This document shows, in pieces, positions 30,745-42,945 of a stretch of DNA of 64,000 nt. The notes beneath the pieces were generated by a model. That model did not search any database and was not told the origin of the DNA. It saw only the letters and a program-made list of their open reading frames with translations. The stretch is from the NCBI RefSeq assembly GCF_030867095.1, contig NC_081837.1:17750501-17814500 (forward strand), read 5' to 3'. Positions within the stretch are counted from its first letter, which is position 1; each line of letters opens with the position of its first letter. The DNA is from Alligator mississippiensis (taxonomy: Eukaryota; Chordata; Crocodylia; Alligatoridae). Both the position numbers and the translations under genes were made by a program.

Positions 30745-32165
30745 TGAGGATGGGATTATGGGGCAAAATGCATCTTGGGCCGCCCGAAATTTTCTCTTCA
30801 TGCCACTGGGGGACTGTCCCAAGAAATCCTGATCACAGTCCTACCCAGCCCAAAGCATGGTCTGGCCATGCCAGGCTGCCAGTCCCCATGCCCACTGTAC
30901 TAAAGACAATGGCTTCAATAAGGACCTGGCTTTTGGGCTGAGATTATGATTGGCAATTCTTTTTGGGCCATCCCATGCCATGTCTCTCTGTCACTGTAGG
31001 ACTCTCCTGGACATCTCTGGCCAGGGTATTGCCTGGCCCAAAGCATGGTTTATGCACGTCAGGGTGCCAAATGACCAGTCCCCCCATGCCCACTGTACTG
31101 AGTACATGGGCTCCAATAAGCAACCAGTTTTGGCTGGGTTTCTGGTTGGAAATCTTTTTTGGGCCACCCCACGCCATGGCTCTGTGCCACAGGAGAATCT
31201 GATGGACATTTCTGACTAGAGACGCCAGGCCCTTGCCATGCCAGGCTAGTAACTGGCAGCATCCCAGCCACTGTGCTAAGTATATGGACCAGAAAAAGGA
31301 ACTGGAATTTGGGCTGGGATTACAGCTAGAAATCCTCTTGGGCCACCCCATGGCATACCTCTGTGCCATAGGTCAGCTCTCCTGGACCTCTCTGACCAGA
31401 GACTTGCCCGGCCCAAAACACGGTTTGGCCGTGCCAGGCTTACAACTGACCCCCCAACACCCACAGCCACAGCACTAAATATATGGGTTTGAATTAGGAA
31501 CTGGTTTCTGGGCAGGGATTAGAGACGGAAATGGTTCTTGGCCCACCCAACACCATGTCTCTGGCACTGGGGCACACTCCTGGACATCTCTGACCAGAGT
31601 CTTGCACGGCTCAAAGCGTGGCTTGGCCCTGCCCCCCCAGCCCACACACACACTACTAACTACATGTGTTTGAGTAAGGAACTGGATCTTGGGCTGGAAT
31701 AATGGTTGGAAATCCATTTTGGGCCACCTCACAGCATGCCTCTGTGGCACCAGGGGACTGTCCTGGTCATCTCTGGTCAGAGTCCTGCCTGGCCCAAGAC
31801 CCAGTTTGGCTGTGCTAGGCTACCAACTGACAGCCCCCCGAGACATTGTACTAAGTATATGGGCCTGAATAAGGAACTGGGTTTTGGGCTGGGATGACAA
31901 CAAGCAATCCTCTTTGGGCCACCCCCTGCCATGCCTCCGTGGCACCGGAAGACTCTCCCGGACACCGCTGACCAGGGTCTTGCCTGATAGAAAGAGCACT
32001 TTGGCCATGCCAGGCACCAATTTACTCCCCATCCCCACGTCCTATTTACATTTCTACCAATAAGGAGCTGCCCTTATGCTGGGATCCTGGGGCCAAACCC
32101 TCATGAAATCATCCCAAAACATGTCCCCACTACCAAGGGAGCCTCCGGAAGAAATCTGGGCATGT
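30745..32165 (+). repeat. Degenerate satellite, about 190-bp unit, 7-8 copies
   Basis: The phrase TTGGGCCACCCC (or a near variant) recurs at about 30777, 30965, 31161, 31340, 31540, 31721, 31915 and, weakly, 32105, a spacing of 179-200 bases. Each unit also has 'gaactgg.ttttgggctggga', 'ccatgcctctgtg.cac', 'ctctcctggacatctctgaccag', and 'ggccatgccaggct..caactgac'. Units differ by roughly a quarter of bases by eye. No conserved open frame runs through them. Confidence 0.9.
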
Positions 32166-32339
32166 CCCTGCCTCGCTTTTTGAGTGTGCGCCTGCCAGTT
32201 GACACCCAACCCTTAAGACCTTTATGTTGCTGTTCCACCAGGCACTGGATGGTAGGACGACTGCCTGCATGCAAATACAGGGCACCGGTACACGTGATGC
32301 AACTCTGCTCCGATGCATAGTCAGAGCAGACCCGATTAA

Positions 32340-32565
32340 CTGAGTTTGCTGCCAGTCTGCTGAAGCATGCTAATTAGTGCACTCCAGCAGCCTCTGCATC
32401 GTGTATTCAGTTGACTGTCCCCGTGTTTTAAAATGGCAGCGCCAGCACTTTAACTAAAGCTCTTCTAACAAGCTTTGTTAAAGCGCCCCTGCCGCCATTT
32501 TGAAGCACAGGACGCTGAATACATGTAACCCTGCAGCCGACTTAATTAGAGTGGCTCTCAGAGCC
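32340..32565. mobile_element. Fold-back (MITE-like) element
   Basis: The left arm (about 32365-32455: CTAATTAGTG, TGTATTCAGTTGAC, TTTTAAAATGGCAGC, CTTTAAC) and the right arm (about 32475-32560), reversed, share the same order: CTAATTAAGT, TGTATTCAGCG, TTCAAAATGGCGGC, CTTTAAC. It is related to the element at 34740-35040 (shared CGATTAAYTGAGT). Confidence 0.7.
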
Positions 32566-32954
32566 GTTCTGTTTAAAGCAGGCCCTCTCTCCACCCCAGA
32601 GCATGTATATAGAGGCCCCTAGGGATTTTTCAACAGCTTTTCACACTTACCTCCAGCCGCCACCCAGAAGCTTGGTAAAGTAACTTAAAGCTGGGTGTTG
32701 AAATTTAAAGCAACCTGCTCACTCACTAGCAAACATTAAATTAGAACAAGTTTATTACAAAGGAGAAGGGGAACAGTGGTACTCCAGAGCAAAACCTTAA
32801 CTATTAGCCTTCATTTGTAACTAAAAATGGATCACAGTCACAGTCAGTGGAAAACCAACCTAGGGAGCTCCCGCCTAGCCGAGTCACTGGGGAAGCGAGT
32901 CTCACCCACGGCTGCCATCCAGGGACCACCTGCAGTCCAAAAGAAATTCCTTAC

Positions 32955-33130
32955 TCAAGCCTGTATACTTAGTGCAGTGGGCATGGGGGGCTGCCAGTTA
33001 GCAGCCTGGCACGAAGCTAAACTCTGATCAGGGGTGTCCGGGAGAGTCCTCTGGTGCCACAGAAGCATGGCGTGGGGTGGCCCAAGAAGCATTTCCATAT
33101 CTAGTCCCAGCCCAAAAGCCAGTTCCTGGT
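32955..33130 (-). repeat. Single inverted unit of the 190-bp satellite
   Basis: Reversed, it reads GGAACTGGCTTTTGGGCTGG, then GGGCCACCCCACGCCATG, then CTCTCCCGGACACC and GTGCCAGGCTGCTAACTGGC, a full unit of the 30745-32165 array on the opposite strand about 800 bases away. Confidence 0.85.
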
Positions 33131-33134
33131 ATCC

Positions 33135-34735
33135 ACAGACAAGGGGATGGTGTTCCCACGCCAGTGAAATCTGTCTGCCCCCGGGGTGCAGCTGTATGTG
33201 ACCTAGATCAGAAATGCGCCAACTCAAGGCAGGTTCCGGAGGTGAGAAACAAGCAGAGTCTGAAGTGAGGGACGATGGTTGTGGGATGTGCTTGCTCCTT
33301 CCCCCCGGGGGCCGTTGCCATCCTTTGGGGGGAGCTGTGCAGGACCCCAGGCCTTACCAAGGTGGCGGTCCTAGAGATCTCAGCAGCAAACTCATTGGGC
33401 TGCACTGGTTTGCTCTCCTGAGTCCTTCTTCGACACGACCAGTGCTTCACAGCGCAGACGGTACCAGCTCCCTCCCGCCCTGCACTTGGTGCCACAGGCC
33501 AGCGGCAGTGACGTGTGGCTGAGCAGCCTGGGCTGTGCCAGGTGTCGAGAGGTTGTGCCTGAGTCACACACAGGTCACAAGAGGGGAATGTTCCCATAAG
33601 TGTTGCTCTTAGGGCTGGTCAAAGAGGGCAAGTGGCCCTTCACCTGGGATTCAGTCACCAGAGGACCTTGGGGCTGGGGAGCACAGCACAGGGGAGAAGG
33701 TATCGCTGCTGCAGAGCACGCAGGGGCAGTGAGTGGGGTGGGCAGGGATGGACAGAGGGCCCTTGAGTGCAGGAGCAGCAAGCTTGGGGGGTTACATTTC
33801 TGCTATCTCTTTGCAGGGGGTTCCCGTGGGTCTGTCTGAGAGATATGCAAAGGAATCAAGTCCAGACTCTAATGTGTCACTCTGGGCCTTGCTCCAGCCC
33901 CCAGCACTTCCCCAACCAGCTCCAGGATGTGCATGAGGCCCAGCGCTGATGGCCCACCTGGGACCTTTGTCCACTAACCCGAACGTGAAGCAGGAAGGGT
34001 CCCAGATGCCAGAGCCTCCCTGCAAACCAGTGATTTCCCATCCTTTCCCCAGCCTGCCTATGCCTCTGCGCCCTGGAACAGAGGCCCCAAGCACAGATAT
34101 CCCCACACACACCATCCTCACAATGCTCCAGGCTGAGCCAGGCACCCGGGGAGCCAGAAACCTCAGGGGCCGTTTCGAACCACGGTTTGTAGCCCCAAGA
34201 GATTCGAAAAGCTTCCAAATCACGAGCCCTGGGGATTTATCCAGCTCAGCCTTCCCCGCTGCTGGGGAGAGCACTTCTGACATGCAGGTGACACTTCTCT
34301 GCTGTGTTAGAGCTACCATAGCTGTGAGGAAAGACTGAGGGGCTAAGCCCTGCAAGGTGCTGGGTGAAGAGGCTGTGCTTCCCCAGTGTTGTCCCATGCG
34401 TCGGGTAGTGGGCCAAGCTGGCTCAACTGGCTGGATCCCAGGGAGGATGGAGCCTGCTCTGACCACAGCAAACGGTCTTGCTCTGTCCGGTGGGACAGCT
34501 GAGCCCTCTGCTTGTACTGCTGAGAGCCAAGGTTGAAACCCCACGGAGGAGTCGTGACCGGGGCTGCTGAGCAGCACTTGGTGCACAGGCAGCTCCGCTG
34601 TTTCCTGCCGCACTTGAGCAGCAAAATAGGAAATCCCTGGCCGAGGTGTTACATGGTGTGACTCTGAAATGCTGAGGAGATCAGACTAGCCCGGAGAGAG
34701 GGCCCCACACAGCTCACGGGGCAGGAACTTTGTTC
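33135..34735. other. Spacer without supported gene
   Basis: Open frames up to 273 codons (- strand, 34613 to 33792) show no domain, signal or splice context that I recognise. They are treated as chance frames in GC-rich DNA. Confidence 0.4.
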
Positions 34736-34739
34736 TGAG

Positions 34740-35040
34740 CTATGAGCAGACATGGGACATTTGTTACATATGTTTGTGCTGCAGCGCCAGGCACTTTTAA
34801 AAGCACCCGGTGCTGCATTACATACATTTGTATAAACAGTGAAATGCATGTCAGCGCTGAGAAAACAGTGGTGGTGCACTTTCGAAGTAAAACACATCAA
34901 AAACGTTTTAGTTCAAAACCACACTGCTGCCATTTTCTCAGCACTGATGCACATTTCACTGTTTATATGAATGCAGGCGACGCAGCACCAGACACATCAG
35001 CTCGTGTACAGAGAAGACTCGATTAATTGAGTCTGCTCCA
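34740..35040. mobile_element. Fold-back (MITE-like) element
   Basis: The left arm GTATAAACAGTGAAATGC (about 34830) with GCGCTGAGAAAAC is mirrored by GTTTTCTCAGC/ATTTCACTGTTTATAT (about 34930-34970). Outer parts GGTGCTGC and GCAGCACC also pair. The arms are about 85 bases around a 25-base centre. The right flank CGATTAATTGAGTCTGCTCC is shared, inverted, with the element at 32340. Confidence 0.75.
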
Positions 35041-35924
35041 ACACACGGGATCTCTGGCCCATTACAGCAGACAAATATACGTGGATAAATGTCCAAGGTG
35101 CCTAAGGAGGCGCACAGCATCGCAGTGGTTAAAGGAAGAGATGGTACAGAAGGGCTAATGCACCACACATCGCACAAGGTAGCCCCACATCACCTGCAAT
35201 GGGAGCAGGAACCTCCTTGCTTGAACTCAGCCCCCTGATTTAGTCAGTTCAATTCTCAAGTCCAGAAATGCAAACATTTGAAATATCCATATTTAAAACT
35301 GCAGGTGGCCACGTACATCTCATTAGGGGATCTGTGCGTGGGGTGTCCCCATATCTTGTCTGTCCTGTCTGACCGGTCTGTAAACACAGCCGCCCACCCA
35401 GCAGTGGCTGCATCTGTGTGCTGGGAGGGACGTGACTGTGGGAAGAGGCGCACTGTGTCTCCTGTTGGAGCTTGTGCAGTACCGGGGCCAGGTGCCTCAA
35501 ACCTCCCCCCAAAAGAACGTGTGTCCTCAGCAGCCTGGTGTCTCCCTGCTACCCCTGCACACACGGAGCTGCCAGCGGCTCCTGGCTCTTATTTGACTGA
35601 GAAAGTCACAGACCAGGGGAGCAAAACCCCTTCCGTGAAAACTCAGCACATCACCTCATCCACCACTGTGCTAAACCCCTCCTGCCTCTCCAGCCAGGCA
35701 CAGCTCTTGTATCACTCAGCCCTGCTTCCTTTCTTGATGCTGATAGCAGAACAGACCATGTCTCTGCGTCCCAGCTCCTGGGGACTCACTGGAAGGAAAA
35801 GCCAGGTTTCACTTTGGCCTTGACTACCCCAAAAGCTAAGCACCTCCTGCTCCCCTCACGCTGCAGTCCCCCTGGGCAGCCCAGGCACAGCCCCAGGCAG
35901 CAGGGCTGAGCACTGATCCAGTCA
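35041..35924. other. Spacer without gene
   Basis: No gene was recognised. Confidence 0.4.
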
Positions 35925-36190
35925 GATGACAGGATCCCAGAGCAGTGGGGCTGGGAGGGACCTCCAGAGCTCACATCTAACCCCTGCCTGAGGCAGGACC
36001 AGCCCTGGCCAACCCATGCCAGGCACATCCACTGACTGGCCTCTTAGCAACACTACAGTCAACCCTGACACTACACTGGACATAACATGTAAACTGGCCA
36101 CAGCTAAAGCAGAGGGGTTACCCCAATACCTTGGACTGGGGACCCAGGGAGTCTTTGGGAAAATGAAAGCTCGGGAGACAGGAGTTTCCA
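35925..36190 (-). mobile_element. CR1-type LINE 3' end, inverted
   Basis: AGTGGGGCTGGGAGGGACCT, then 'cctgcctgaggcaggaccag', then 'caaccctgacac' follow the reversed CR1 3' pattern. They align with 38531-39000 and part of 51355-51560. Confidence 0.65.
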
Positions 36191-38530
36191 CTCCACTCAC
36201 GTAGGTTTTCTCAGCACTCACTGCAGGGGAGCAGCAATCAGCCAGGAAAGAAGCCCTCTCCCAGGCCAGCTCCACAGAGCAGCAGGGAGAGCTGTATGAC
36301 CTGGCTTTGCTATGCTATGGGGCTCAGCCCCGGTGCTGAGAGATAAGAGGGAGCCAGGGGAGAGAGACAACAGTATGGCGGGTGCTGCAGGGTTAGGAGA
36401 GGAGCCTGGTCTCTCGTTGCTGCAGACACTCTCGGGTCTTCCAGGGGGTGCCATTGTGTGGTCACATAGCTCACAGGCTGGTGGCACTGGTTCCCTTCTG
36501 CCCAGATGCCTTGGTCTTCTGAATCCGGGCAGGAATTGAGATCAGACCATGCCAGGGTAGCACCCACCGGGGGGTTTTTTAGGTCTACAAAGCAGGAAAG
36601 CAGGGCAGCGTCCTCCCCTGCGTGACCATGCACAGGCTGTGCCTCTGGTCTGCTTGTTCCCAGTGTATTTCCCCTCCTGCCTTCCAGAATGTGCCCAGGC
36701 CTGAAGGAGCTGTGCACCAGCACTGGGGTGGGACAGGGAATCAAGGCTGGTCCAGTGTAGCTACATGCACTGCACAGCCCAACACAGAGGGAGCAGGATG
36801 GAACAACTGCTGCTTTGTACCCAGTTGTCCCAGATGGATGTCAGCACAGTTGCATGTTATGGGCAGGCTACAACAAATAGCTGCTTCTGTCTAAAGAAGC
36901 ACAGAGGCACATAAATAACCAGCATCTAATATATACTACAAGGCAGTTTACCACAATACCATATAACAGGAAATAAAACAATATAATATAACTTAACCTA
37001 GCCTAACCTAACATCATATATAGGGGGAAAGGAGAGGCAGGGAGGGTGGTGAGGGCTGGAGAGGGAGGGGGCAGAACAGAGGGAGTAGCTTTCTGGTGCT
37101 GATTTTCTTCCCTCCATCGTACAGCCCCCAAATCCACTCCTTCATGCTTGATGTCCTGCAGACCAGGTCCTGAAATACAAAAAGGCAACAGAGAAACTTT
37201 CAGCAACTTCCCAGGTGGCAGAGGAGGGAGAAAAAACAAAGGGTGACTTATAGGGGTGTGCAGAGACCACCACACAGCTGGAATCACCTGTCAGGACCCT
37301 TAGCAAATACTCTGAGCACAGCCTTGCTGTCCCACAGGGCACCAGCCCATCAGAGCTGTCTTCACCCATCCATCCTGCCCAGCTGCCTAGATGTTCGTCC
37401 TGACTAACATCAGCTGAGTCACAAGAGTAGAAACTTCTACCAAGGAGACAGGGTGGACCCCACAGTGTGCTGGGGTTCCCACAGCACTGACACCTGCTGC
37501 CTGCCTGGGACATATGTTGGAAATCCAGTCTCTAGCAGTGGGAACTGTCCCCAGGGGTAGGGCAAACAATGCCCCCATGCACTGAGGAAGCTTGCCCACG
37601 GTGCCAAGAAGAGGCAGGCACCAAACCCTAGGCCCTCTCCCCACTGAGCTCTACCCAGTAGCCACTGGGGCTCTACTGTTCTTGCATCTTACCAGGAGGG
37701 AGCTGGGGGCCGCGGGTCACAGTCCGTGTTCCCAGAGAGGCGTGGGAACTGCCATAGTACAGCCGTAGAATCATCTTCAGTGGCTGCGGTGAAAGGCATC
37801 GTGACATGGCATCAGTGAGAGAGAAAAAAACTCATGGGATTAAAACCAATACAAAACCATGGCCACACCCTGATCCCAACGGGGCGGCACCCCCGGCAAT
37901 GCCCATGGCTGTGCCTGGGTGAATGCACTGCTGATACAGCTCTCAGATGGGCCAGTGAAAGCTGCTCTGTTGCTAACCCTCACTTCCATCCAGCTATTCG
38001 TTCCCGGTCCCTATTCCAGGGTTAGGCCCCCTAAACCTCTCACTGCTGCTATCAATTCCTGCCCAGGGCCCCTTCCCTCGAAGATGTGTCCTAGAAGACT
38101 TCCTTGGAGTCCCAGCTGTGGGGCTCCTAGGTGTCAAGAGATATCTCTGGTGAGTAACACAAGACATGTCTGAGGGGAGAGGTGATGGAGCTGCCTCCAA
38201 AACTCAGCCATCTTGTGTGAGCGCAGCCACTTCTGCTTTACACAAAGTTCCCATCACTGTAAATAATTTCAAGGCTTGGAAGCCCCCAATGCATGTGCTT
38301 CTGGAGATAATCTCTGTACAGGCCAAAGGCTGCACAAAGCAGTTGCTGTAGGGGGATACTGGGAAACTTAAGAGGAGACCAACCATAGAAAGCAGATTTC
38401 GGATGCTGCACCAAGCTGCACAGTTCTTGCCTGGAATCTGGAAATAAAATACAAATTATTTCCAATGGACTACCAGTTCTCAAAAGTAAAAAGAAACATT
38501 CACTAGTAACTTCACGTGAACAACGTAAAA
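36191..38530. other. Spacer without supported gene
   Basis: No gene was recognised in about 2.3 kb. Bases 36900-37025 are AT-rich (AACTTAACCTAGCCTAACC) and may be an old repeat. Confidence 0.4.
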
Positions 38531-39000
38531 CATAAAATCGTAGAGAAGTGGGGCTGGAAGAAGGGACCACCAGAGGTCACAGCCAGTCCAACCCCTGCCT
38601 GAGAGAGGAACATCTCTATCCAAACCATCCTATACAATCCATCATCTAAACTCTACATCAGACTGCCCTCAACCCTGACATGACGCAAGACGTAACACCC
38701 TCACCTGCCACAGGTGAAGCAGGAGAACCATGGCAGCCAACGTCCTGCTTCTATGAAATGTTATCAATATACACTTGAGAGATCTTGCATACAAGCCACA
38801 CTCCCCACTACAGAGGAAGGAACCCCGCACCCCGACAGACCATACCAATCTCACCATGGGGTAAAATTCTTTCCTGACCCCAAATGTGGCGTTGGTCTGA
38901 TCCTAGGCAGATGGGTAAGACCCTCTAGCCAGGAGCCTCTGGCTTTGGTCCCAGCAGGAGCATTGGCACAGCACAGTCAAGGTCCCCAGTCATAACACCC
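38531..39000 (-). mobile_element. CR1-type LINE 3' end, inverted
   Basis: ATCGTAGAGAAGTGGGGCTG and 'gtccaacccctgcctgagagagg' at the left end are a reversed CR1 tail. 'aaaattctttcctgacccc..tgtggcg' (about 38865) is a phrase typical of the CR1 region upstream of the tail. Confidence 0.75.
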
Positions 39001-42000
39001 TCAAGGCACATATGTCCCAAAACATAACACCTTCACCTGCCTGTCTCCCCTGACGTCATAAAGAGGAAGAACAATCTGAGTGGCCTCAAGCTAATTCAAT
39101 TCCCTTGCTTGAAGGGGATTCTCACTTGAAGCTTGGATTCTCACTTGGATTCTCACTTGAAGCTGAGATGACATGTAAACATATTCCAGCCCAGCACATG
39201 AAAGGGAAATTTCAGATACATCCTTACCACACGGGCCATTGCTGGAGTGCAGAACTGGAAAATCAGTTACCACTAACAGACATGATACCTTTTGCAATGG
39301 CTCCAAGACATGCTGGATCCTCCCCTTCCCAGTGGGTCGAAGCTGACCAGGACTCCAAGTTTTTCCTGTCTGGAAAGTTTAACATGATGTTACTGGCAGA
39401 ACTGTGAAGTCCAAGAGGTGCCCAGGAGGCCCGCTGTGTTAGGACTCGGGCAAGAGAAGACTGTGCACCAACCCAGTACTTCTACTCCCAAGGGATGCAA
39501 TTAGGAAAGGTGGAAAAATACAGGAGCTACTGCATGAAGAACATCTCCACAGGAGCTTTAGGATTTCTGTTCCAATTGTATGATAAACAGCTGACAAAAG
39601 CCTCCCAGTTGCTCAGCAGTTTCACCTACCCATTAAGGCTGCCATGCTCTGCCACCTGATCTTGCAGGTTCCAGGCTTGGAGACATTGGCCAATAGCCCC
39701 TAGGCAGAATGGGGTTTTCTACATGTCTGTACAAAACATGAATTATCTCAGTGGGAACCTCTGAGAAAGGCAAAAGCTGCAAAGGGACATTCATGGACAA
39801 AGGTTCCTGCATCATGAGTCTAGAGGAGGCCGGGGCACAAACCTCTGCTTCCAGCAGTACCAAACGTCTGATCTTGCATCACAAGGTTGGCTTCCCTGGC
39901 AGTGGGGCCAGGGTGAGTGATAGCACTGGCATGGTGTCATATGGGAATTGGAGGGCACATTGTATTTCCATCACCTTCTCTCTCTGTCCATCCTGTCCAT
40001 TTGGCTAGAAGTTGATACTTGGGATACAATAAGCATCCCAAGAATCAGAAACTCCTGTCAGGGAGACAGGGTGGGTCCCATGGGTTTCCATTCCCACAGC
40101 ACTGATAGGTGCTGCCTGCTAGAGACACATGTTGGAAATCTAGCTTCAAGCAGTATGAAGTATCCCCATGGGTAGTGGCCTGAAGGGATCCTAGCCTGGG
40201 TTCAAAGGCACAAGTGGACAGCTGGGAGAAAAACTCACCTCTGCCTGCCCTGTCTTCTTCCCAGACATGGCATCATCCTTGGTCCATGCCCTCTGAAAAG
40301 ATCAAAGCATTTCTGTTTAGACCATGCAGTCCTGGCCACGGGGCTGCATCCCACTCACCTGAGGAAAAAACATGGACTGGGCCTTGTCACTAACCTGATG
40401 CATGGGATTTAAGGAGTAGGACAGAGGGTATTTCAAACCAGTTATGTCTTGTTTGGATTGATAGCATTGCAGGAGGCTGCCCCTGAGACCCAGAGTGAGC
40501 CTCAGTCCTCAGCTGTCTAGTGCCCCATGTGCCCAAATGCTACCAGTCTTGTCCTTAGCCACTATATCTCCTGAGAGGCATAAGTGGCTCCATCTGTCCC
40601 TGTAGCCATACCCATGCCTTGCAGGTGGTACTTCATATCACTTCAGGGGGTCCCTGGCTCCATCACAACACTTGGACCGCTCAGGCCTCAAACCTTTGTT
40701 GGGGCTTCAGCCTTCCTGGCTTTGGTCCTTTTTCTCTGGCTGTGCTCCGTCAGCCAAGGTCCATGGCCTTGGACTTCAGGTTCTGGACTTCAATCCCATC
40801 TTGCCCTTCTCAGCGCCCTTAGGCCCCTGACCCTGGTCTTGCCCATCTTGGGCTACTTGGGCCCCTGGCCCTGCTCTCAACCACCTTGAGCTGCTTGGTC
40901 CCCTCGCCCTAGCCCTGGCAAAGCTGCTGCCTTGCATCCCCACCCCCAGGGTCCCTGACCCAGGCTGGGCTGCTCTCATGCTGCTCAGGCCCTTTAAGGT
41001 CTCTCCCCTCTGCACAGCTCTATGCTGGGTGCCTCGCAGGTGCCCCCGTGACTTCCATACCACCCCCATAGCCACAACCCAGTCCTCCAGTCTTAGACTT
41101 CAGTGTAACACAAGTATAAGCAAGCAGCTTCCCAAGCTAAACTTTACCCTCACTCTGGGTCAATGCCCCACCACAAGGCATACCTCCCTTTAGCTAGGCT
41201 GACCATAACAAGATCATGGACATCCGGGACATTGCCCCAAACCTCTCCTCCCGCACTCTCACAAGCTGGCAGGGGGCTGGGTCGCCTTTAGGTGGGCAGC
41301 CGTTCCTGGCTGCTGCCTGCTAGCTGCGTTGTGCCACTCAGTGCCGTTCTGACTCCCTACCCTGCACCCCTGCATTTCCGAGGCACCCATTATAATTCTT
41401 CTCAGCCAGCCAGGCTGACCTCTTTAATCTGGGACTGTCTCAGCAAACCAGGCCAGGTGGTCACCCTTCCTTTAGCTGCTCTGTCTAGCACCCCTGGGTA
41501 GCTCGGGTGGCCATGGCACTGTTCCACGAGGCCTCTCTCTTCCAGGAGCTCCTTCCCCCCAGCATGCAGGGCAAGACTGCCCCTTTTGCCGCAGGCCCTG
41601 GGCTTTTATACCTCTAAGCCGCACCGCTTCTGGTCATGTGGCTCACCAGCCACACACAGGGGTTTCCCCTTTTCCCCATGGCCAGCACGTGCTCTCCTGC
41701 TGCAGCTGCACACAGCCCACTTGGCCCGCTGCACCCTCATTAAAGTGACAGGAGCCTCTGGCTTCCTGCCACGCCATTGATTCACACAGAAAACGGGTGC
41801 CGAGGGCGTTCCCTCTGACCTGATGATTTATTCTCTGACCAGGAAGATGAGCTGGAGAAAGATCCAGTCTGACAATGGAGGAGCAAAATGTTGGGAACAC
41901 AGAGGAGAGGAGAGGAGAGGAGGGCTGGCCGCCTCTCAGCAGAGGGTCACACAGCCCTGGGGTCCAGCACTGCCAGCGATGGGCCCTTCTTATTCCCATA

Positions 42001-42820
42001 CCCAAGCCGAGGAGGTCTCCACTACTACCACGTGAATTCAGCTGCACTCTGCGAAGCAACTGTTTTGCCAGTGGTGGTCTCTCTTCTGTGAATCGTACTG
42101 ACCAGAAGCCCAGGGGTCCTGGACACGGCTGCCTGGGGCCCCATGGAAAACAGTCCCAGCCGTCCACCTCTAAGGAGAGGCAGCGAAGGTAGGAAAAGCC
42201 CCACATTTCTCTCACTGCTCTCTCTGGAAAAATGTAACGTGGTATTTTCCCTAAACATTTCTCTTACCTCAGCAGATGTTTTGGGGGACTCAGCCAGGCT
42301 CCCTCTCAGGGCTGATCCAAAACGCCCACAAGGTAGCAAACAAATTGCTCTCCGAGCTCGTCTCCTGTGCCATTGGCAGGCCCTGAGTGGAGAGAGGGGG
42401 TTAGCTGTGTGAGACTGGACTCCGGCAGAAGGCAGCGCAGGGGTCTGTATTTCAGACTACTAGAGTTGCAAGTCAATGCTTTCACATGGAGATGGAGCTA
42501 ATTGTCACGTGCATGTGAAATCAAGGCTGTTACAGGCAGGATGGCATGACCAATTTCTTGGCACTAAGCTTTGTTGCCAAACAGTGCCTATTAGGGCTAA
42601 GCAAAGCAGTTTGCGATGGCATTTCGAAACCCTCCACTTGCATGGCCTAAGAAACTGGGGAAAAGGAAAAAACAGAAGTAAAGCCTCCCTTTGGTATTTT
42701 TGAAGTGAGATGGTTCACACTATACCTGCAAACTATATTTCTGTTTCAGTCTTTACCTGAATGTATTTGTTTTGAAATGCATCTCCCCAAATTCAAATGA
42801 AATGCTTCAAGTACACACCA
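39001..42820. other. Long spacer without supported gene
   Basis: No gene was recognised in 3.8 kb. Bases 40640-41060 are C/T-rich with repeated 'cttgggc..cttggccc' phrases, a degenerate simple repeat that opens long chance frames. A GAGAG-rich run lies at 41900-41925. Confidence 0.4.
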
Positions 42821-42824
42821 ACTG

Positions 42825-42945
42825 CTGAAACTTCCTTAGCCTGACAAAGAGTTTTTGAACTCGAAAGCTTGCTTAATAACTATTCTCCAACTATTTGGGT
42901 TGGTCTAATAAAAGATATCAAATTCACTCAAGGAACCTTGTCTGC
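42825..42945 (+). repeat. Interspersed repeat with 'cctgacaaagagtttttgaac' core
   Basis: TTAGCCTGACAAAGAG, then TCGAAAGCTTGCTTAATAAC, then TTGGTCTAATAAAAGATATC. This is the best-kept of four copies in the window (28400, 52255, 57450). Confidence 0.7.

Noticed and set aside
32269..32276. ATGCAAAT octamer
   Set aside because: No leader or V gene follows; it lies just in front of a fold-back element and is expected by chance.
33792..34613. 273-codon open frame on the - strand
   Set aside because: No domain, signal peptide, coiled coil or family pattern, and another long frame overlaps it on the other strand. A homologue with conserved reading frame in another crocodilian would change this.
36131..36155. 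J-segment-like CTGGGGACCCAGGGAG
   Set aside because: No 12- or 23-spacer recombination signal on its 5' side, no splice donor, and it lies in an inverted CR1-type fragment.
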